A DNA stretch of 64,000 nucleotides from Streptomyces antibioticus (GTDB lineage Bacteria; Actinomycetota; Actinomycetes; Streptomycetales; Streptomycetaceae). Where the stretch lies: contig NZ_CM007717.1 in assembly GCF_002019855.1 (NCBI RefSeq), positions 7,759,750-7,823,749 on the forward strand, given 5' to 3'. Position numbers and translations under genes: made by a program. The notes below the pieces were generated by a model, which was not told the origin of the DNA, did no database searches, and worked only from the letters and a program-made list of their open reading frames with translations. Shown here one piece after another: positions 24,372 to 32,298 of the stretch. The stretch's first letter is position 1; each line of letters opens with the position of its first letter.

Positions 24372-26624
24372 TCAAGGACCGGCCGGCCGCCGGAAACTGA
24401 TCGGTCGCCCGGAGCGCGCCCGCGGTTCCGTGCGGAGGTCCGCCTCGGCGCGGGAGAGCTGACGGGTGAGGCTGGTCAGCCATGAGTCGAGGTCGACGAG
24501 GGTGGGGAGGGGGAGGGGAGGCGGGGGCCGGGACAGGCCGGGGCGCTCCGGGGCAGGGCTCCCGGCACTCGCGCCCCCGCCCGCAGGGCTCTCCTCTCCT
24601 GCCATGGCACTCGCGCCTCCGCCTGCAGGGCTCTCCTCTCCTGCCACGGCACTCCCGCCCCGGTCGCCCTCGACGCACAGCTCCGCCAGCCGGTACGTCC
24701 GCCCCGCCACCGTCCGCGCATCGGCCCTGGCCCACTCCGCCGCGTCCGGCGGCAGCGCGCGGCCGGGCAGGTCGAACCGGGGGAGCCACTGCGCCCCCAG
24801 CAGGATCTGGTGGGCCGCGATGAGCAGCGCGTGCCAGTCGGCGCCGGACGATCCCTCGGGCGCCGGTTCGCTGCGGAACTGGGCGTAGGCGGACTCGGCG
24901 AGGCGCAGCCGGTGCAGAGCGGGCAGGGTCTGGGCGGGCGGCGCGGACCCGGGCGGGACGGCCGTCAGCGTGGTGGCGGTGCCCTCGATCAGCGGACCGC
25001 ACGCCCGCAGCAGCCCCGCCATGGTCCGCCGTACCTCCCGGCGCGCCCCGGCCGGCCAGGCGAGCAGCCCGCACAGCAGGCCGATGGCGCTGCCCGTCAC
25101 CACGTCCACGATCCGGGCCTCGGCGAGCTGCCAGGAGGCCGGGGCGATCTGGGCGAACGCGGTGGCCACCACCAGCGTGAACAGTCCTTGCGCCCAGGCG
25201 ATCCCGAGCAGCGGTCCGAGCGCGAAGGCGATCAGCATGCCCGGGGCGAGGAGCACGGCGTCGGTGTCGGTGCGCTGTCCGACGGTGATCAGCAGGGCGC
25301 CCGCCGCGACGGCGCCCACGAGGTTCCCGGCCATGGCCGCGCGGATCGCCGTCCAGGTCTCGCCGACGGTGGTCCGGCTCAGGGTGAGCACCGCGAGCAG
25401 CACCCAGAACCCGTGGGTCAGGTCGAGCGCCCCGGCGACCAGACGGGCCGCGCCGAGCGCCAGGGCGATCCGGACGGCGTTGTGGAACTGCACGGAGCGC
25501 GGCGTCATGTTGCCGACGAGACGGCGCAGCCACAGCCGGGGCGCGCTCGCCTCGGTGTACCAGAACAGCTCGCGCGGCTCGATCGGCGGGGTGCGCCGGC
25601 CGTCGAGGGCGATGCGTACGGAGATCTCCAGGACGCGCACCGATTCGGCGGCGGCCAGCAGCCCGGCCTGGCGGCGCAGCACCGGGACCGGGACCTCGTC
25701 CGCCGCCGGGTCCGCGGTCTGCCGTACGCGCATGTCCTGGAACGCGCCGATCGCCTCGTCCAGGCCGCGCGGTCCGGGAACGGCCTGTCCCGTCCGCAGT
25801 CCTTCGGCGCACTCGCCGCACCGGCCGGCGACCCGCGGCAGCAGCCAGCGGGCCGGGGAGTCGGTTCGGTCGGCGGCCCTGAGGAGGTCGCGGAGTTGTC
25901 CGGTCTCGGTGAGATGGGCGAGCTGTTCGAGGAGCCGGCGGGCGGCGGTGCCCGCCTGGGAGAGCGCGCGGTCGGCGCGGCGCGGGCCGGCGGGGCGTTC
26001 CGCGGGCGGCACGTTCGACAGCCGCAGCCGCGCGCCCTCCGCGCGCAGGGCCCCGGGCGTCAGGACGGTCCGGCCGGCGAGGACGTCACCGGCGGTCGCC
26101 ACGGCCCGCGCGAGACTGTGCCGGTACGTCTCACCCGGCGGCTGCGGCAGCAGGAACACCTCGCACAGCGCCAGCAGCAGCACGCCCGTGGTGAGCCCGG
26201 CCAGACGCAGGCCCAGGGTGTCCGGTTCGTAGGGCGGGAAGCAGGCCAGGATGTAGAAGAGCTGGAGTCCGGGCGCCGCCCCCGCGGGCCGCGGTCCGGC
26301 GACGGCCGCGTAGGCGAGGACGAATCCGACGACGAGCATCCCGAGGACCGCCGCCCAGGTCTCCACCGCCAGCACGGTCCCGAGCGTCACCAGCACCAGA
26401 CCCACGGGCAGCGCTTTCAACATCACCGCGGCCCGCTGCCGCCCCGAACCCGGGACGGACGACAGCAGGCCGAGGGCGATCGGCGCGAACAGGGAGTACA
26501 GCGCGAGCAGCGGTTCGTCGAGGCCGTACAGGAAGGTGTAGAAGCCCGCGGCGGCCGCCAGGGTCACCCGGAGCGACCGGTGCACGATCTGCGCCCGCTC
26601 GGCCCGCGAAGACTCAGCGCGCAT
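24372..26624 (-). CDS. FUSC-family inner-membrane protein
   Basis: A 750-residue membrane protein of the aromatic-acid exporter/fusaric-acid-resistance type. There are two blocks of hydrophobic segments: one N-terminal (FLYGLDEPLLALYSLFAPIALGLLSSVPG, then AYAAVAGPRP) and one C-terminal (AVRIALALGAARLVAGALDLTHGFWVLLAVLTLSRTTVGETWTAIRAAMAGNLVGA). They are separated by a soluble helical part. ATG 26624 is chosen because AGAGGA precedes it by 9 bases and the sequence upstream is not conserved-looking. Near the C-terminus a 14-residue unit (AGEESPAGGGASA) is repeated. Function in Streptomyces is not established. Confidence 0.85.
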   Translation of the reverse strand: MRAESSRAERAQIVHRSLRVTLAAAAGFYTFLYGLDEPLLALYSLFAPIALGLLSSVPGSGRQRAAVMLKALPVGLVLVTLGTVLAVETWAAVLGMLVVGFVLAYAAVAGPRPAGAAPGLQLFYILACFPPYEPDTLGLRLAGLTTGVLLLALCEVFLLPQPPGETYRHSLARAVATAGDVLAGRTVLTPGALRAEGARLRLSNVPPAERPAGPRRADRALSQAGTAARRLLEQLAHLTETGQLRDLLRAADRTDSPARWLLPRVAGRCGECAEGLRTGQAVPGPRGLDEAIGAFQDMRVRQTADPAADEVPVPVLRRQAGLLAAAESVRVLEISVRIALDGRRTPPIEPRELFWYTEASAPRLWLRRLVGNMTPRSVQFHNAVRIALALGAARLVAGALDLTHGFWVLLAVLTLSRTTVGETWTAIRAAMAGNLVGAVAAGALLITVGQRTDTDAVLLAPGMLIAFALGPLLGIAWAQGLFTLVVATAFAQIAPASWQLAEARIVDVVTGSAIGLLCGLLAWPAGARREVRRTMAGLLRACGPLIEGTATTLTAVPPGSAPPAQTLPALHRLRLAESAYAQFRSEPAPEGSSGADWHALLIAAHQILLGAQWLPRFDLPGRALPPDAAEWARADARTVAGRTYRLAELCVEGDRGGSAVAGEESPAGGGASAMAGEESPAGGGASAGSPAPERPGLSRPPPPLPLPTLVDLDSWLTSLTRQLSRAEADLRTEPRARSGRPISFRRPAGP
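24566..24656. repeat. two copies of a 42-bp repeat inside the FUSC gene
   Basis: GCAGGGCTCTCCTCTCCTGCCA at 24583 recurs at 24625 with the flanking sequence. It encodes a duplicated AGEESPAGGGASA segment in a low-complexity loop. The period is a multiple of 3, so the frame is kept. Confidence 0.8.
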
Positions 26625-26769
26625 GAGCAGGTGTCCTCTCGAGGCGTTCCTCCCATTGTCGACCGCCCCCGTACGCCCCGCAGCCCGGCGGCGGGCCGGG
26701 TGCCTGTCCGTTCCCGCGCTGGGTAGGTGAACGGCATCGGGAACGCCCCGACACCAGGGAGGGACCACG

Positions 26770-26916
26770 ATGAGCAGCCTCATCCGCCGTATCAAGGACT
26801 TCGCCAGGACCCCGCAGGGCCGCCGCGCCATCGCCCAGGCCCGCCGAGCCGCCTCGGACCCCCACCGCCGAGCCCAGGCCCGCACCTTCCTGAGCCGCTT
26901 CCGCACCCGCCGCTGA
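26770..26916 (+). CDS. small basic protein (48 aa), conserved-type Streptomyces small ORF
   Basis: ATG 26770 to TGA 26914-26916, preceded by GGGAGGGA with 6-base spacing. The product starts MSSLIRRIKDFARTPQGRR and has 14 Arg and several Ala in 48 residues, predicting one or two amphipathic basic helices. It is divergent from the FUSC gene with 145 bases between. Short proteins of this start and length recur in Streptomyces annotations without a known function (from memory of the family; not checked). Strong ribosome site plus G/C-ending codons support a real gene. Confidence 0.7.
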   Translation: MSSLIRRIKDFARTPQGRRAIAQARRAASDPHRRAQARTFLSRFRTRR

Positions 26917-27131
26917 GGCGCGCTGCCGGGCTCGCAACCACGCCTTGTCCGGGGGAAGTTGACACGTCCGTATGCTCATCGCCCGCCGTGTGCCGACCGG
27001 TTGCCCGGCCGGCCCCGGCCTCCGCCCCGCCGGTTGCGGGCCCCTGGGTGGGCGGGGAGCATGGGGAGGGAGAGCCTTCGGATTCGGCGTCGGGGCGGGG
27101 CGGCGTCGTGTGATCGGCGGGAACCCCCTTC

Positions 27132-27866
27132 ATGAGCAGCGACGGCCGCGGTGACGACATCCCGCGTGTGGGACAGCAGCCGGGCCCCGACGGGCCGGAT
27201 CAGGACGTCTTCTCCCCGCTCGGGATCCGGGAGTTCGGGTTCGCGGGTGCGTTCGGTGAGCTGGGCGCGGCGTTCCTCGGGGCGTTGCGGGCCACCGGTG
27301 CGGTGGGGGAGTCCGCGGAGGCGGAGTATCAGCGCGCGCTGGACGTCGTACGCGGGTATCCGGCCGAGGATGTCGACCGGTTGGCGCGGAGCGGGTGGGA
27401 GGAGCTGCCCGAGGAGGCGTATCTCGACCGGTGGGCGCTGGTGCAGGTGCTGACGGACCTTCGGCTGGCCGGTACCGCCGACGCCCTCGCGGCGGTCGTG
27501 GCGACGCCCGTCCCGCCGGAGCGGTATCCGGAGGGCGCGCACCGGTACTCCACGGTCGGCCAGGAGACCGTCATCAGGACCACCGCCGTGGAGGGACTGG
27601 CGCGCCTCGCGGCGGACGGCTCGACGGGCGCGCTCGACACGCTCGTACGCCATGTCGACGACGACCGGCGCGGTGTCCGGGCGGCCTGTGTGCTCGCGCT
27701 GCGCGAACTCGCCGCCCCGGTCGACCTGCCCGGGCTGATCCGGTCCGAGGACGCCGACCTGCTGGAGGTCCGCCGTTACGACGTGCGGGACGTTCCGCAG
27801 GTCACGCGCGTGGACCACATCCGTTACCCGGGGGCGGGTGCCGATGTGCGGCCGCCGCCTCCGTGA
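27132..27866 (+). CDS. HEAT-repeat-like protein
   Basis: A 244-residue soluble protein. The N-terminal 30 residues are polar and Gly/Pro-rich. The rest looks alpha-helical with HEAT/PBS-type units (VIRTTAVEGLARLAADGSTGALDTLVRHVDDDRRGVRAACVLALRELAAP). Such repeats usually bind proteins or nucleic acid. No catalytic motif was seen. It is followed 20 bases later on the same strand by a putative zinc metalloprotein (27887), suggesting the two work together. Only a weak ribosome site precedes ATG 27132. Confidence 0.7.
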   Translation: MSSDGRGDDIPRVGQQPGPDGPDQDVFSPLGIREFGFAGAFGELGAAFLGALRATGAVGESAEAEYQRALDVVRGYPAEDVDRLARSGWEELPEEAYLDRWALVQVLTDLRLAGTADALAAVVATPVPPERYPEGAHRYSTVGQETVIRTTAVEGLARLAADGSTGALDTLVRHVDDDRRGVRAACVLALRELAAPVDLPGLIRSEDADLLEVRRYDVRDVPQVTRVDHIRYPGAGADVRPPPP

Positions 27867-27886
27867 CACGCCGTCAGGAGAGTGTC

Positions 27887-28561
27887 ATGGCCACCTGTTC
27901 CGCCACCGTCCCGGATCTGAACGGCTCCGGTGACGCCTTCTACGGCCCGCTGTGGAACTCCAGCCAGCCCCATGTCGACTACTTCTGGACCACGTACGGG
28001 TTCGCCGGCAACAAGGCGTACTGGGACGACGGGTTCGGCTGGGAGGACCCGGGGAACATCAGCCTGCCCCTGGGCCGGACCTTCAACTCGCTGTGGCTGC
28101 TGACGTATTCCGCGGAGGACTGGGAGAACGACGCCTACGAGGCGACCGCGTTGAACTGGGGGCGCCGCTACGTCCGGGAGAACATCCGTGACCTGCGCGC
28201 CAGATGCGGCGACGGCACGGCGGTGGCCGCGGCGACCGGCACGCTCGTCGAGCTGTATCTGGACATGTGGTACGGCCAGGCGGTGCCGGAACGGGCGTCC
28301 ACCTTCATGCACGAGGCCCGGCACATCGGCGGCAAGGACCACAACGACAAGTTCCCGGCGGGGTCGGTCTTCAGCGCCGGTCAGCCCGGCGCGGACTCGG
28401 ACTGGAACTACGAGGGCGCCTGGATGTACGAGACGCTCTACCTGTGGTGGTACTTCGCGGCCGGTACGCCCGTCACCTCTGCGATGCGCCAGCGCGCCCG
28501 GCAGATGGGGAACCTGTACCTGGACAACGCCTTCGCCGCCCGGCCGCCGTTCCGGATCTGA
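27887..28561 (+). CDS. putative metzincin-type zinc metalloprotein, unknown family
   Basis: A 224-residue protein from ATG 27887 (GGAGAG 5 bases upstream). No signal peptide or membrane segment is seen. Residues 142-152 read HEARHIGGKDH, an exact match to the metzincin zinc consensus HExxHxxGxxH. A methionine in EGAWMYETLY (Met180) could form the Met-turn. The N-terminal part is aromatic-rich (LWNSSQPHVDYFWTTYGFAGNKAYWDDGFGW) and there are two N-terminal-half cysteines (C4, C107). I do not recognise the family. A cytosolic or non-classically exported protease or hydrolase is the best guess; pairing with a HEAT protein could provide a chaperone or inhibitor (inference). Confidence 0.65.
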   Translation: MATCSATVPDLNGSGDAFYGPLWNSSQPHVDYFWTTYGFAGNKAYWDDGFGWEDPGNISLPLGRTFNSLWLLTYSAEDWENDAYEATALNWGRRYVRENIRDLRARCGDGTAVAAATGTLVELYLDMWYGQAVPERASTFMHEARHIGGKDHNDKFPAGSVFSAGQPGADSDWNYEGAWMYETLYLWWYFAAGTPVTSAMRQRARQMGNLYLDNAFAARPPFRI

Positions 28562-28574
28562 ACGGGGCGGACGC

Positions 28575-28967
28575 TCAGCCGCGCAGCCAGGCGCCGACCC
28601 CCTGCCCCATCGCGCCGGCCATGGCCCGCGCGATGGGGCAGGGGGTCGTGCACGCCTCGGCCGGGGTGGCCAACGGGCCCCGCTGCCGGATCTCCGTGCA
28701 GACGAAGGCGGACCCGGGGCCGTCCACGGCGTCCACGACGTCCAGCACGGTGATCTGCTCGGGCGCCCGGGTGAGCGCGTAGCCCCCGGACTTGCCCTGC
28801 ACCGAACGGATCAGCCCGGCCCGCGAGAGGGCCTGGAGCTGCTTGGCCAGGTAGGTGGGGGAGATGTCGTGCAGCGCGGCCGGCCGGGCCGCCGGGACCG
28901 GCTCGCGCACCGAGGTGAGCACGACGCAGCAGCGCAGCGCCCACTCGACCCCACCCGACATCTTCAC
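28575..28967 (-). CDS. Rrf2-family [2Fe-2S] redox regulator, RsrR-like
   Basis: A 130-residue regulator. GTG 28967 gives the family start MKMSGGVEWALRCCVVL; an ATG two codons later is also possible. The winged helix is ISPTYLAKQLQALSRAGLIRSVQGKSGGYALTR. The effector part has three cysteines (FVCTEIRQRG..., EACTTPCPIARAM) suitable for a cluster, unlike the Rrf2 protein at 3608. In Streptomyces venezuelae RsrR senses redox through a [2Fe-2S] cluster and sits divergently from an NmrA-like gene. Here that partner is only a remnant and the usual intergenic operator region is missing, since the remnant begins about 20 bases from the GTG. Confidence 0.85.
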   Translation of the reverse strand: MKMSGGVEWALRCCVVLTSVREPVPAARPAALHDISPTYLAKQLQALSRAGLIRSVQGKSGGYALTRAPEQITVLDVVDAVDGPGSAFVCTEIRQRGPLATPAEACTTPCPIARAMAGAMGQGVGAWLRG

Positions 28968-28987
28968 GGGCCTCAGCCTGGAGCAGG

Positions 28988-29352
28988 GGCATGACGTGAG
29001 CGCGGCGGCGCCCACGACCGGCGTGGACCTGCTCACGGGGGCCGGACTGGACGAGGCGCTCGCCGGTGCGGAGACGGTCGTCAACCTCGTCGGTGTGGAC
29101 CAGGTGCCCGAACTGGACTACTACCGGGCCAAGGTGCTCCAGGAGGACCTGCTCAGGGCCGGCCCTCTGCCGTACTCGGTCGTGCTGGCCACCCAGTTCA
29201 TGGAGTTCGTGGACGCGGTCCTGTCCTGGACCGCGGACGGCGACACCGTACGGCTGCCGCGCACGCCCCTCCAGCCGATCGCGGCCGCCGATGTCGCCGC
29301 CGCCGTCGCCGAGGTCGCGGCCGGCGCCCCGCTGAACGGGATCCGGAACGAG
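28988..29352 (+). pseudogene. NmrA/SDR-type NAD(P)-binding protein, deletion remnant
   Basis: The translated frame has NmrA-family pieces out of an intact context: GHDVSAAAPTTGVDLLTGAGLDEALAGAETVVN, then directly VGVDQVPELDYYRAKVLQEDLLRAGPLPYSVVLATQFMEF, then VRLPRTPLQPIAAADVAAAVAEVAAGAPLNGIRN. The N-terminal beta strand with the GxxGxxG dinucleotide loop is missing, about 30 residues appear lost between VVNLVG and VDQVPEL, and the C-terminus runs into a terminator hairpin. The remaining frame is open to 29460, so loss was by in-frame deletion and not point mutation. The intact homologue is the usual divergent partner of RsrR. Confidence 0.75.
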
Positions 29353-29395
29353 GACCGTGTGGGTCCCGCAGCCGGGTGCGGGGGCCCACACGGTC
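29353..29395 (+). terminator. terminator hairpin after the NmrA remnant
   Basis: A stem of about 15-18 bp with one wobble or bulge (29353-29370 with 29377-29395) and a short GC-rich loop. It cuts off the remnant frame and separates it from the GH16 promoter 22 bases on. Confidence 0.75.
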
Positions 29396-29416
29396 GTACA
29401 GGTCTGTACCAAACCC

Positions 29417-29445
29417 TTGACACGTCCATTGCTCACTTCTTAAAT
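29417..29445 (+). promoter_or_regulatory. promoter of the GH16 glycosidase gene
   Basis: TTGACA (29417-29422), 17-base spacer, TTAAAT (29440-29445): a near-consensus vegetative promoter in an unusually A/T-rich patch. The imperfect repeat TCACTT...AGTGA (29433-29455) overlaps the -10 and start and may be an operator. The remaining 130 bases to the ATG hold a leader with no recognisable motif. Confidence 0.65.
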
Positions 29446-29584
29446 CACATAGTGAACTAAGCCCTCCCCAGGGGCTGTTCCTCACCCCCCACCCACCTGG
29501 CGCGGTCTCGGATCGGGCTCCGCCGCGCCCGGCTCTGTCATGCACCTGCAATGTCGAGCCGTGCTGCTTCATGAAGGGAGAGTC

Positions 29585-30889
29585 ATGGACTCCCCGCGCA
29601 CCTCCCGGCGCCTGCTCCTGTCGCTCGCCTCGCTGCTCGCCTTCGCCTCGCTGTCCACCGGCCTCGCCCAGGGCGCCTCTCCGGACGCGTCCTCGTCGGC
29701 GAAGACCCCCACCGCGGTCACCGTCACCCAGGCACAGGCACAGGCCGCGGCCGCCGCCGTCACCTTCTCCGACGAGTTCGACGGACCCGCCGGCGCCGCC
29801 GTGGACGGCGGCAAGTGGCTGATCGAGACCGGCGACAACGTCAACAACCACGAGCGGCAGTACTACACGGCCGGAAACCGCAACGCCGCCCTCGACGGCC
29901 AGGGCCATCTGGTCATCACCGCCCGCCGCGAGAACCCGGGCAACTACCAGTGCTGGTACGGACGGTGCGAGTACACCTCCGCCCGGCTGAACACCTCCGG
30001 CCGGTTCACCACCACCTACGGCCGGGTCGAGGCCCGGATGAAGGTCCCGCGCGGACAGGGCATGTGGCCCGCGTTCTGGATGCTCGGCAACGACATCGGC
30101 CAGGTCGGCTGGCCCAACTCGGGCGAGATCGACGTCATGGAGAACGTGGGCTTCGAACCGTCCACCGTCCACGGCACCCTGCACGGCCCCGGCTACTCCG
30201 GCTCCGGCGGCATCGGCGCCGGGTACACCCTGCCCGGCGGCCAGGCGTTCGCCGACGCCTTCCACACCTTCGCCGTCGACTGGAGCCCGAACGCGATCAC
30301 CTGGTCCGTGGACGGCACCGTCTACCAGCGCCGCACCCCCGCCGACCTCGGCGGCCGCCAGTGGGTCTTCGACAAGCCGTTCTTCCTCATCCTCAACCTC
30401 GCGGTCGGCGGCTACTGGCCCGGCGACCCCGACGGCAGCACGGCCTTCCCGCAGCAGCTCCTGGTCGACTACGTCCGTGTCACCACCGACACCGGCCAGC
30501 CCGGCGGCGGCGGTCCGATCACCGGCCTCGCGGGCAAGTGCGTCGACGTGGCGGGCGCCAACAGCGCCAACGGCACCCCCGTCCAGCTCTACGACTGCAA
30601 CGGCACCGCCGCCCAGCGCTGGACCGTGGGCGCCGACGGCACGATCCGCGCGCTCGGCAAGTGCCTCGACGTCGCCTCCGGCGGCACCGCGGACGGCACC
30701 CCCGTGCAGCTCTACGACTGCAACGGCACCGCCGCCCAGCAGTGGGCCGTGCCCGCCGCCCGGGACATCGTCAACCCGCAGGCGAACAAGTGCCTGGACG
30801 TGGCGGGCAACAACTCCGCGAACGGCACCCGTCTCCAGATCTGGACCTGCACCGGCGCGGCCAACCAGAAGTGGACGGTGACCCGTTGA
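29585..30889 (+). CDS. secreted GH16 beta-glucanase with C-terminal ricin-type (CBM13) lectin domain
   Basis: The 434-residue protein starts at ATG 29585 (GAAGGGAG upstream). A signal peptide runs to about residue 30 and a linker to about 58. The GH16 beta-jelly-roll covers residues about 60-300, with the catalytic motif GEIDVMEN (Glu181 nucleophile, Asp183, Glu186 acid/base), MWPAFWMLG and FFLILNLAVGG. The C-terminal ricin-B/CBM13 module (about 312-434) has QxW-type repeats. Expected activity is endo-hydrolysis of beta-1,3- or beta-1,3-1,4-glucan such as laminarin or fungal wall glucan. The lectin segment is nearly the same as that of the next protein. Confidence 0.92.
   Translation: MDSPRTSRRLLLSLASLLAFASLSTGLAQGASPDASSSAKTPTAVTVTQAQAQAAAAAVTFSDEFDGPAGAAVDGGKWLIETGDNVNNHERQYYTAGNRNAALDGQGHLVITARRENPGNYQCWYGRCEYTSARLNTSGRFTTTYGRVEARMKVPRGQGMWPAFWMLGNDIGQVGWPNSGEIDVMENVGFEPSTVHGTLHGPGYSGSGGIGAGYTLPGGQAFADAFHTFAVDWSPNAITWSVDGTVYQRRTPADLGGRQWVFDKPFFLILNLAVGGYWPGDPDGSTAFPQQLLVDYVRVTTDTGQPGGGGPITGLAGKCVDVAGANSANGTPVQLYDCNGTAAQRWTVGADGTIRALGKCLDVASGGTADGTPVQLYDCNGTAAQQWAVPAARDIVNPQANKCLDVAGNNSANGTRLQIWTCTGAANQKWTVTR
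30518..30878. repeat. direct repeat, copy 1: CBM13 module of the GH16 gene
   Basis: This 361-bp segment recurs at 31012-31372 without any insertion or deletion (constant offset 494 bp). It encodes ITGLAGKCVDVAG... to ...GAANQKWT in both. By eye most differences are third-codon-position changes. Confidence 0.85.
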
Positions 30890-32274
30890 TCCGCGGCCTC
30901 GCGCGCACCCGCGCGGTCCGCGGACTCCTCGGCACGGCGGCCGTCGCCGCCCTCCTCACCGGCCTGACCGGCACCCCCGCGAGCGGCGCCGCGGCGGCCG
31001 CCACCGGCAGCATCACCGGCCTCGCGGGCAAGTGCGTCGACGTGGCCGGCGGCAGCAGCGCCAACGGCACCGCCGTCCAGCTCTACGACTGCAACGGCAG
31101 CGCGGCCCAGCAGTGGACCGTTGGCGCAGACGGCACGATCCGCGCCCTCGGCAAGTGCCTTGACGTGGCGTCCGGCGGCACGGCCAACGGCACGGTCGTG
31201 CAGCTCTACGACTGCAACGGCACCGCCGCCCAGCAGTGGGCCCTGCCCGCCGCCCGCGACATCGTCAACCCGCAGGCGAACAAGTGCCTCGACGTCACCG
31301 GCAACAACTCCGCGAACGGCACCCGCCTCCAGATCTGGACCTGCACGGGCGCCGCCAACCAGAAGTGGACGGCACCCGTCGGCGACACCCCGCCGCCCGC
31401 ACCCGGAGCCATGGCCGTGGCGCCCTACCTCTACAACGGCTGGGGCAGCCCGCCCAACCCCACCACCGTGATGAACGCGACCGGCGTCAAGTGGTTCACG
31501 CTCGCCTTCGTCCTCAGCAACGGCTACTGCAACCCCCAGTGGGACGGCGGCCGCCCGCTCACCGGTGGCGTCGACCAGCAGACCATCGCGACCGTCCGGG
31601 CGGCCGGCGGTGACGTCATCCCGTCCTTCGGCGGCTGGAGCGGCAACAAGCTGGAGAGCTCCTGCGGCAGCGCGGGCGAACTGGCCGCCGCCTACCAGAA
31701 GGTCATCAACGCCTACGGCCTCAAGGCGATCGACATCGACATCGAGGCGGCGGCGTACGACAGCCCGGCCGTGCAGCAGCGCACGGTCGACGCGCTGAAG
31801 ACCGTCAAGGCCAACAACCCCGGCATCAAGGTGTACATCACCTTCGGCACCGGCCAGAACGGGCCGGACAGCAGCCTGATCGGCAGGGCCGCGGCCTCCG
31901 GGCTCACCGTGGACAGTTGGACGATCATGCCGTTCAACTTCGGCGGCGCCGGCCAGAACATGGGCCAGCTCACCGTCCGCGCCGCCGAGGGGCTCAAGAC
32001 CGCCGTCAAGAACGCCTACGGCTACTCGGACGACCAGGCGTACCGGCGCACCGGCATCTCCTCGATGAACGGCATCACCGACAACAACGAGACGGTGACC
32101 GTCGCCGACTTCCGCACGATCCTCGCCTACGCCCAGCAGCGCCACCTCGCCCGGCTGACCTTCTGGTCGGTCAACCGCGACCGGCCCTGCACCGGCGGCG
32201 GCGCCGACAGTTGCTCCGGAGTCGCCCAGCAGCCCTGGGACTTCACCCGCGTCCTCGCCGCCTACACCGGCTGA
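30886..32274 (+). CDS. secreted GH18 chitinase-like enzyme with N-terminal CBM13 lectin domain
   Basis: No ATG or GTG fits a signal peptide, but TTG 30886 overlaps the upstream TGA (TTGA) and gives MIRGLARTRAVRGLLGTAAVAALLTG, a proper signal sequence; translation is probably coupled to the GH16 gene. The 462-residue product has a CBM13 module (about 42-163), a short Pro-rich linker and a GH18 barrel. The barrel has FGGWSG and the catalytic DxDxE at Asp283, Asp285 and Glu287 (AIDIDIEA). It should cleave chitin or related N-acetylglucosamine polymers outside the cell. The TTG start is unusual and is inferred from context. Confidence 0.85.
   Translation: MIRGLARTRAVRGLLGTAAVAALLTGLTGTPASGAAAAATGSITGLAGKCVDVAGGSSANGTAVQLYDCNGSAAQQWTVGADGTIRALGKCLDVASGGTANGTVVQLYDCNGTAAQQWALPAARDIVNPQANKCLDVTGNNSANGTRLQIWTCTGAANQKWTAPVGDTPPPAPGAMAVAPYLYNGWGSPPNPTTVMNATGVKWFTLAFVLSNGYCNPQWDGGRPLTGGVDQQTIATVRAAGGDVIPSFGGWSGNKLESSCGSAGELAAAYQKVINAYGLKAIDIDIEAAAYDSPAVQQRTVDALKTVKANNPGIKVYITFGTGQNGPDSSLIGRAAASGLTVDSWTIMPFNFGGAGQNMGQLTVRAAEGLKTAVKNAYGYSDDQAYRRTGISSMNGITDNNETVTVADFRTILAYAQQRHLARLTFWSVNRDRPCTGGGADSCSGVAQQPWDFTRVLAAYTG
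31012..31372. repeat. direct repeat, copy 2: CBM13 module of the GH18 gene
   Basis: Second copy of the 361-bp lectin-coding segment (see 30518-30878). In this protein it is N-terminal to the catalytic domain, whereas in the GH16 protein it is C-terminal, so the module lies on both sides of the gene junction. Confidence 0.85.
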
Positions 32275-32298
32275 CCCGCCCGCTCTCCTGGAGAAGAC

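Noticed and set aside
26959..26964. TTGACA as a promoter for the HEAT gene
   Set aside because: No matching -10 at 16-19 bases; TATGCT lies only 6 bases away. It is 168 bases from the start codon and may be chance.
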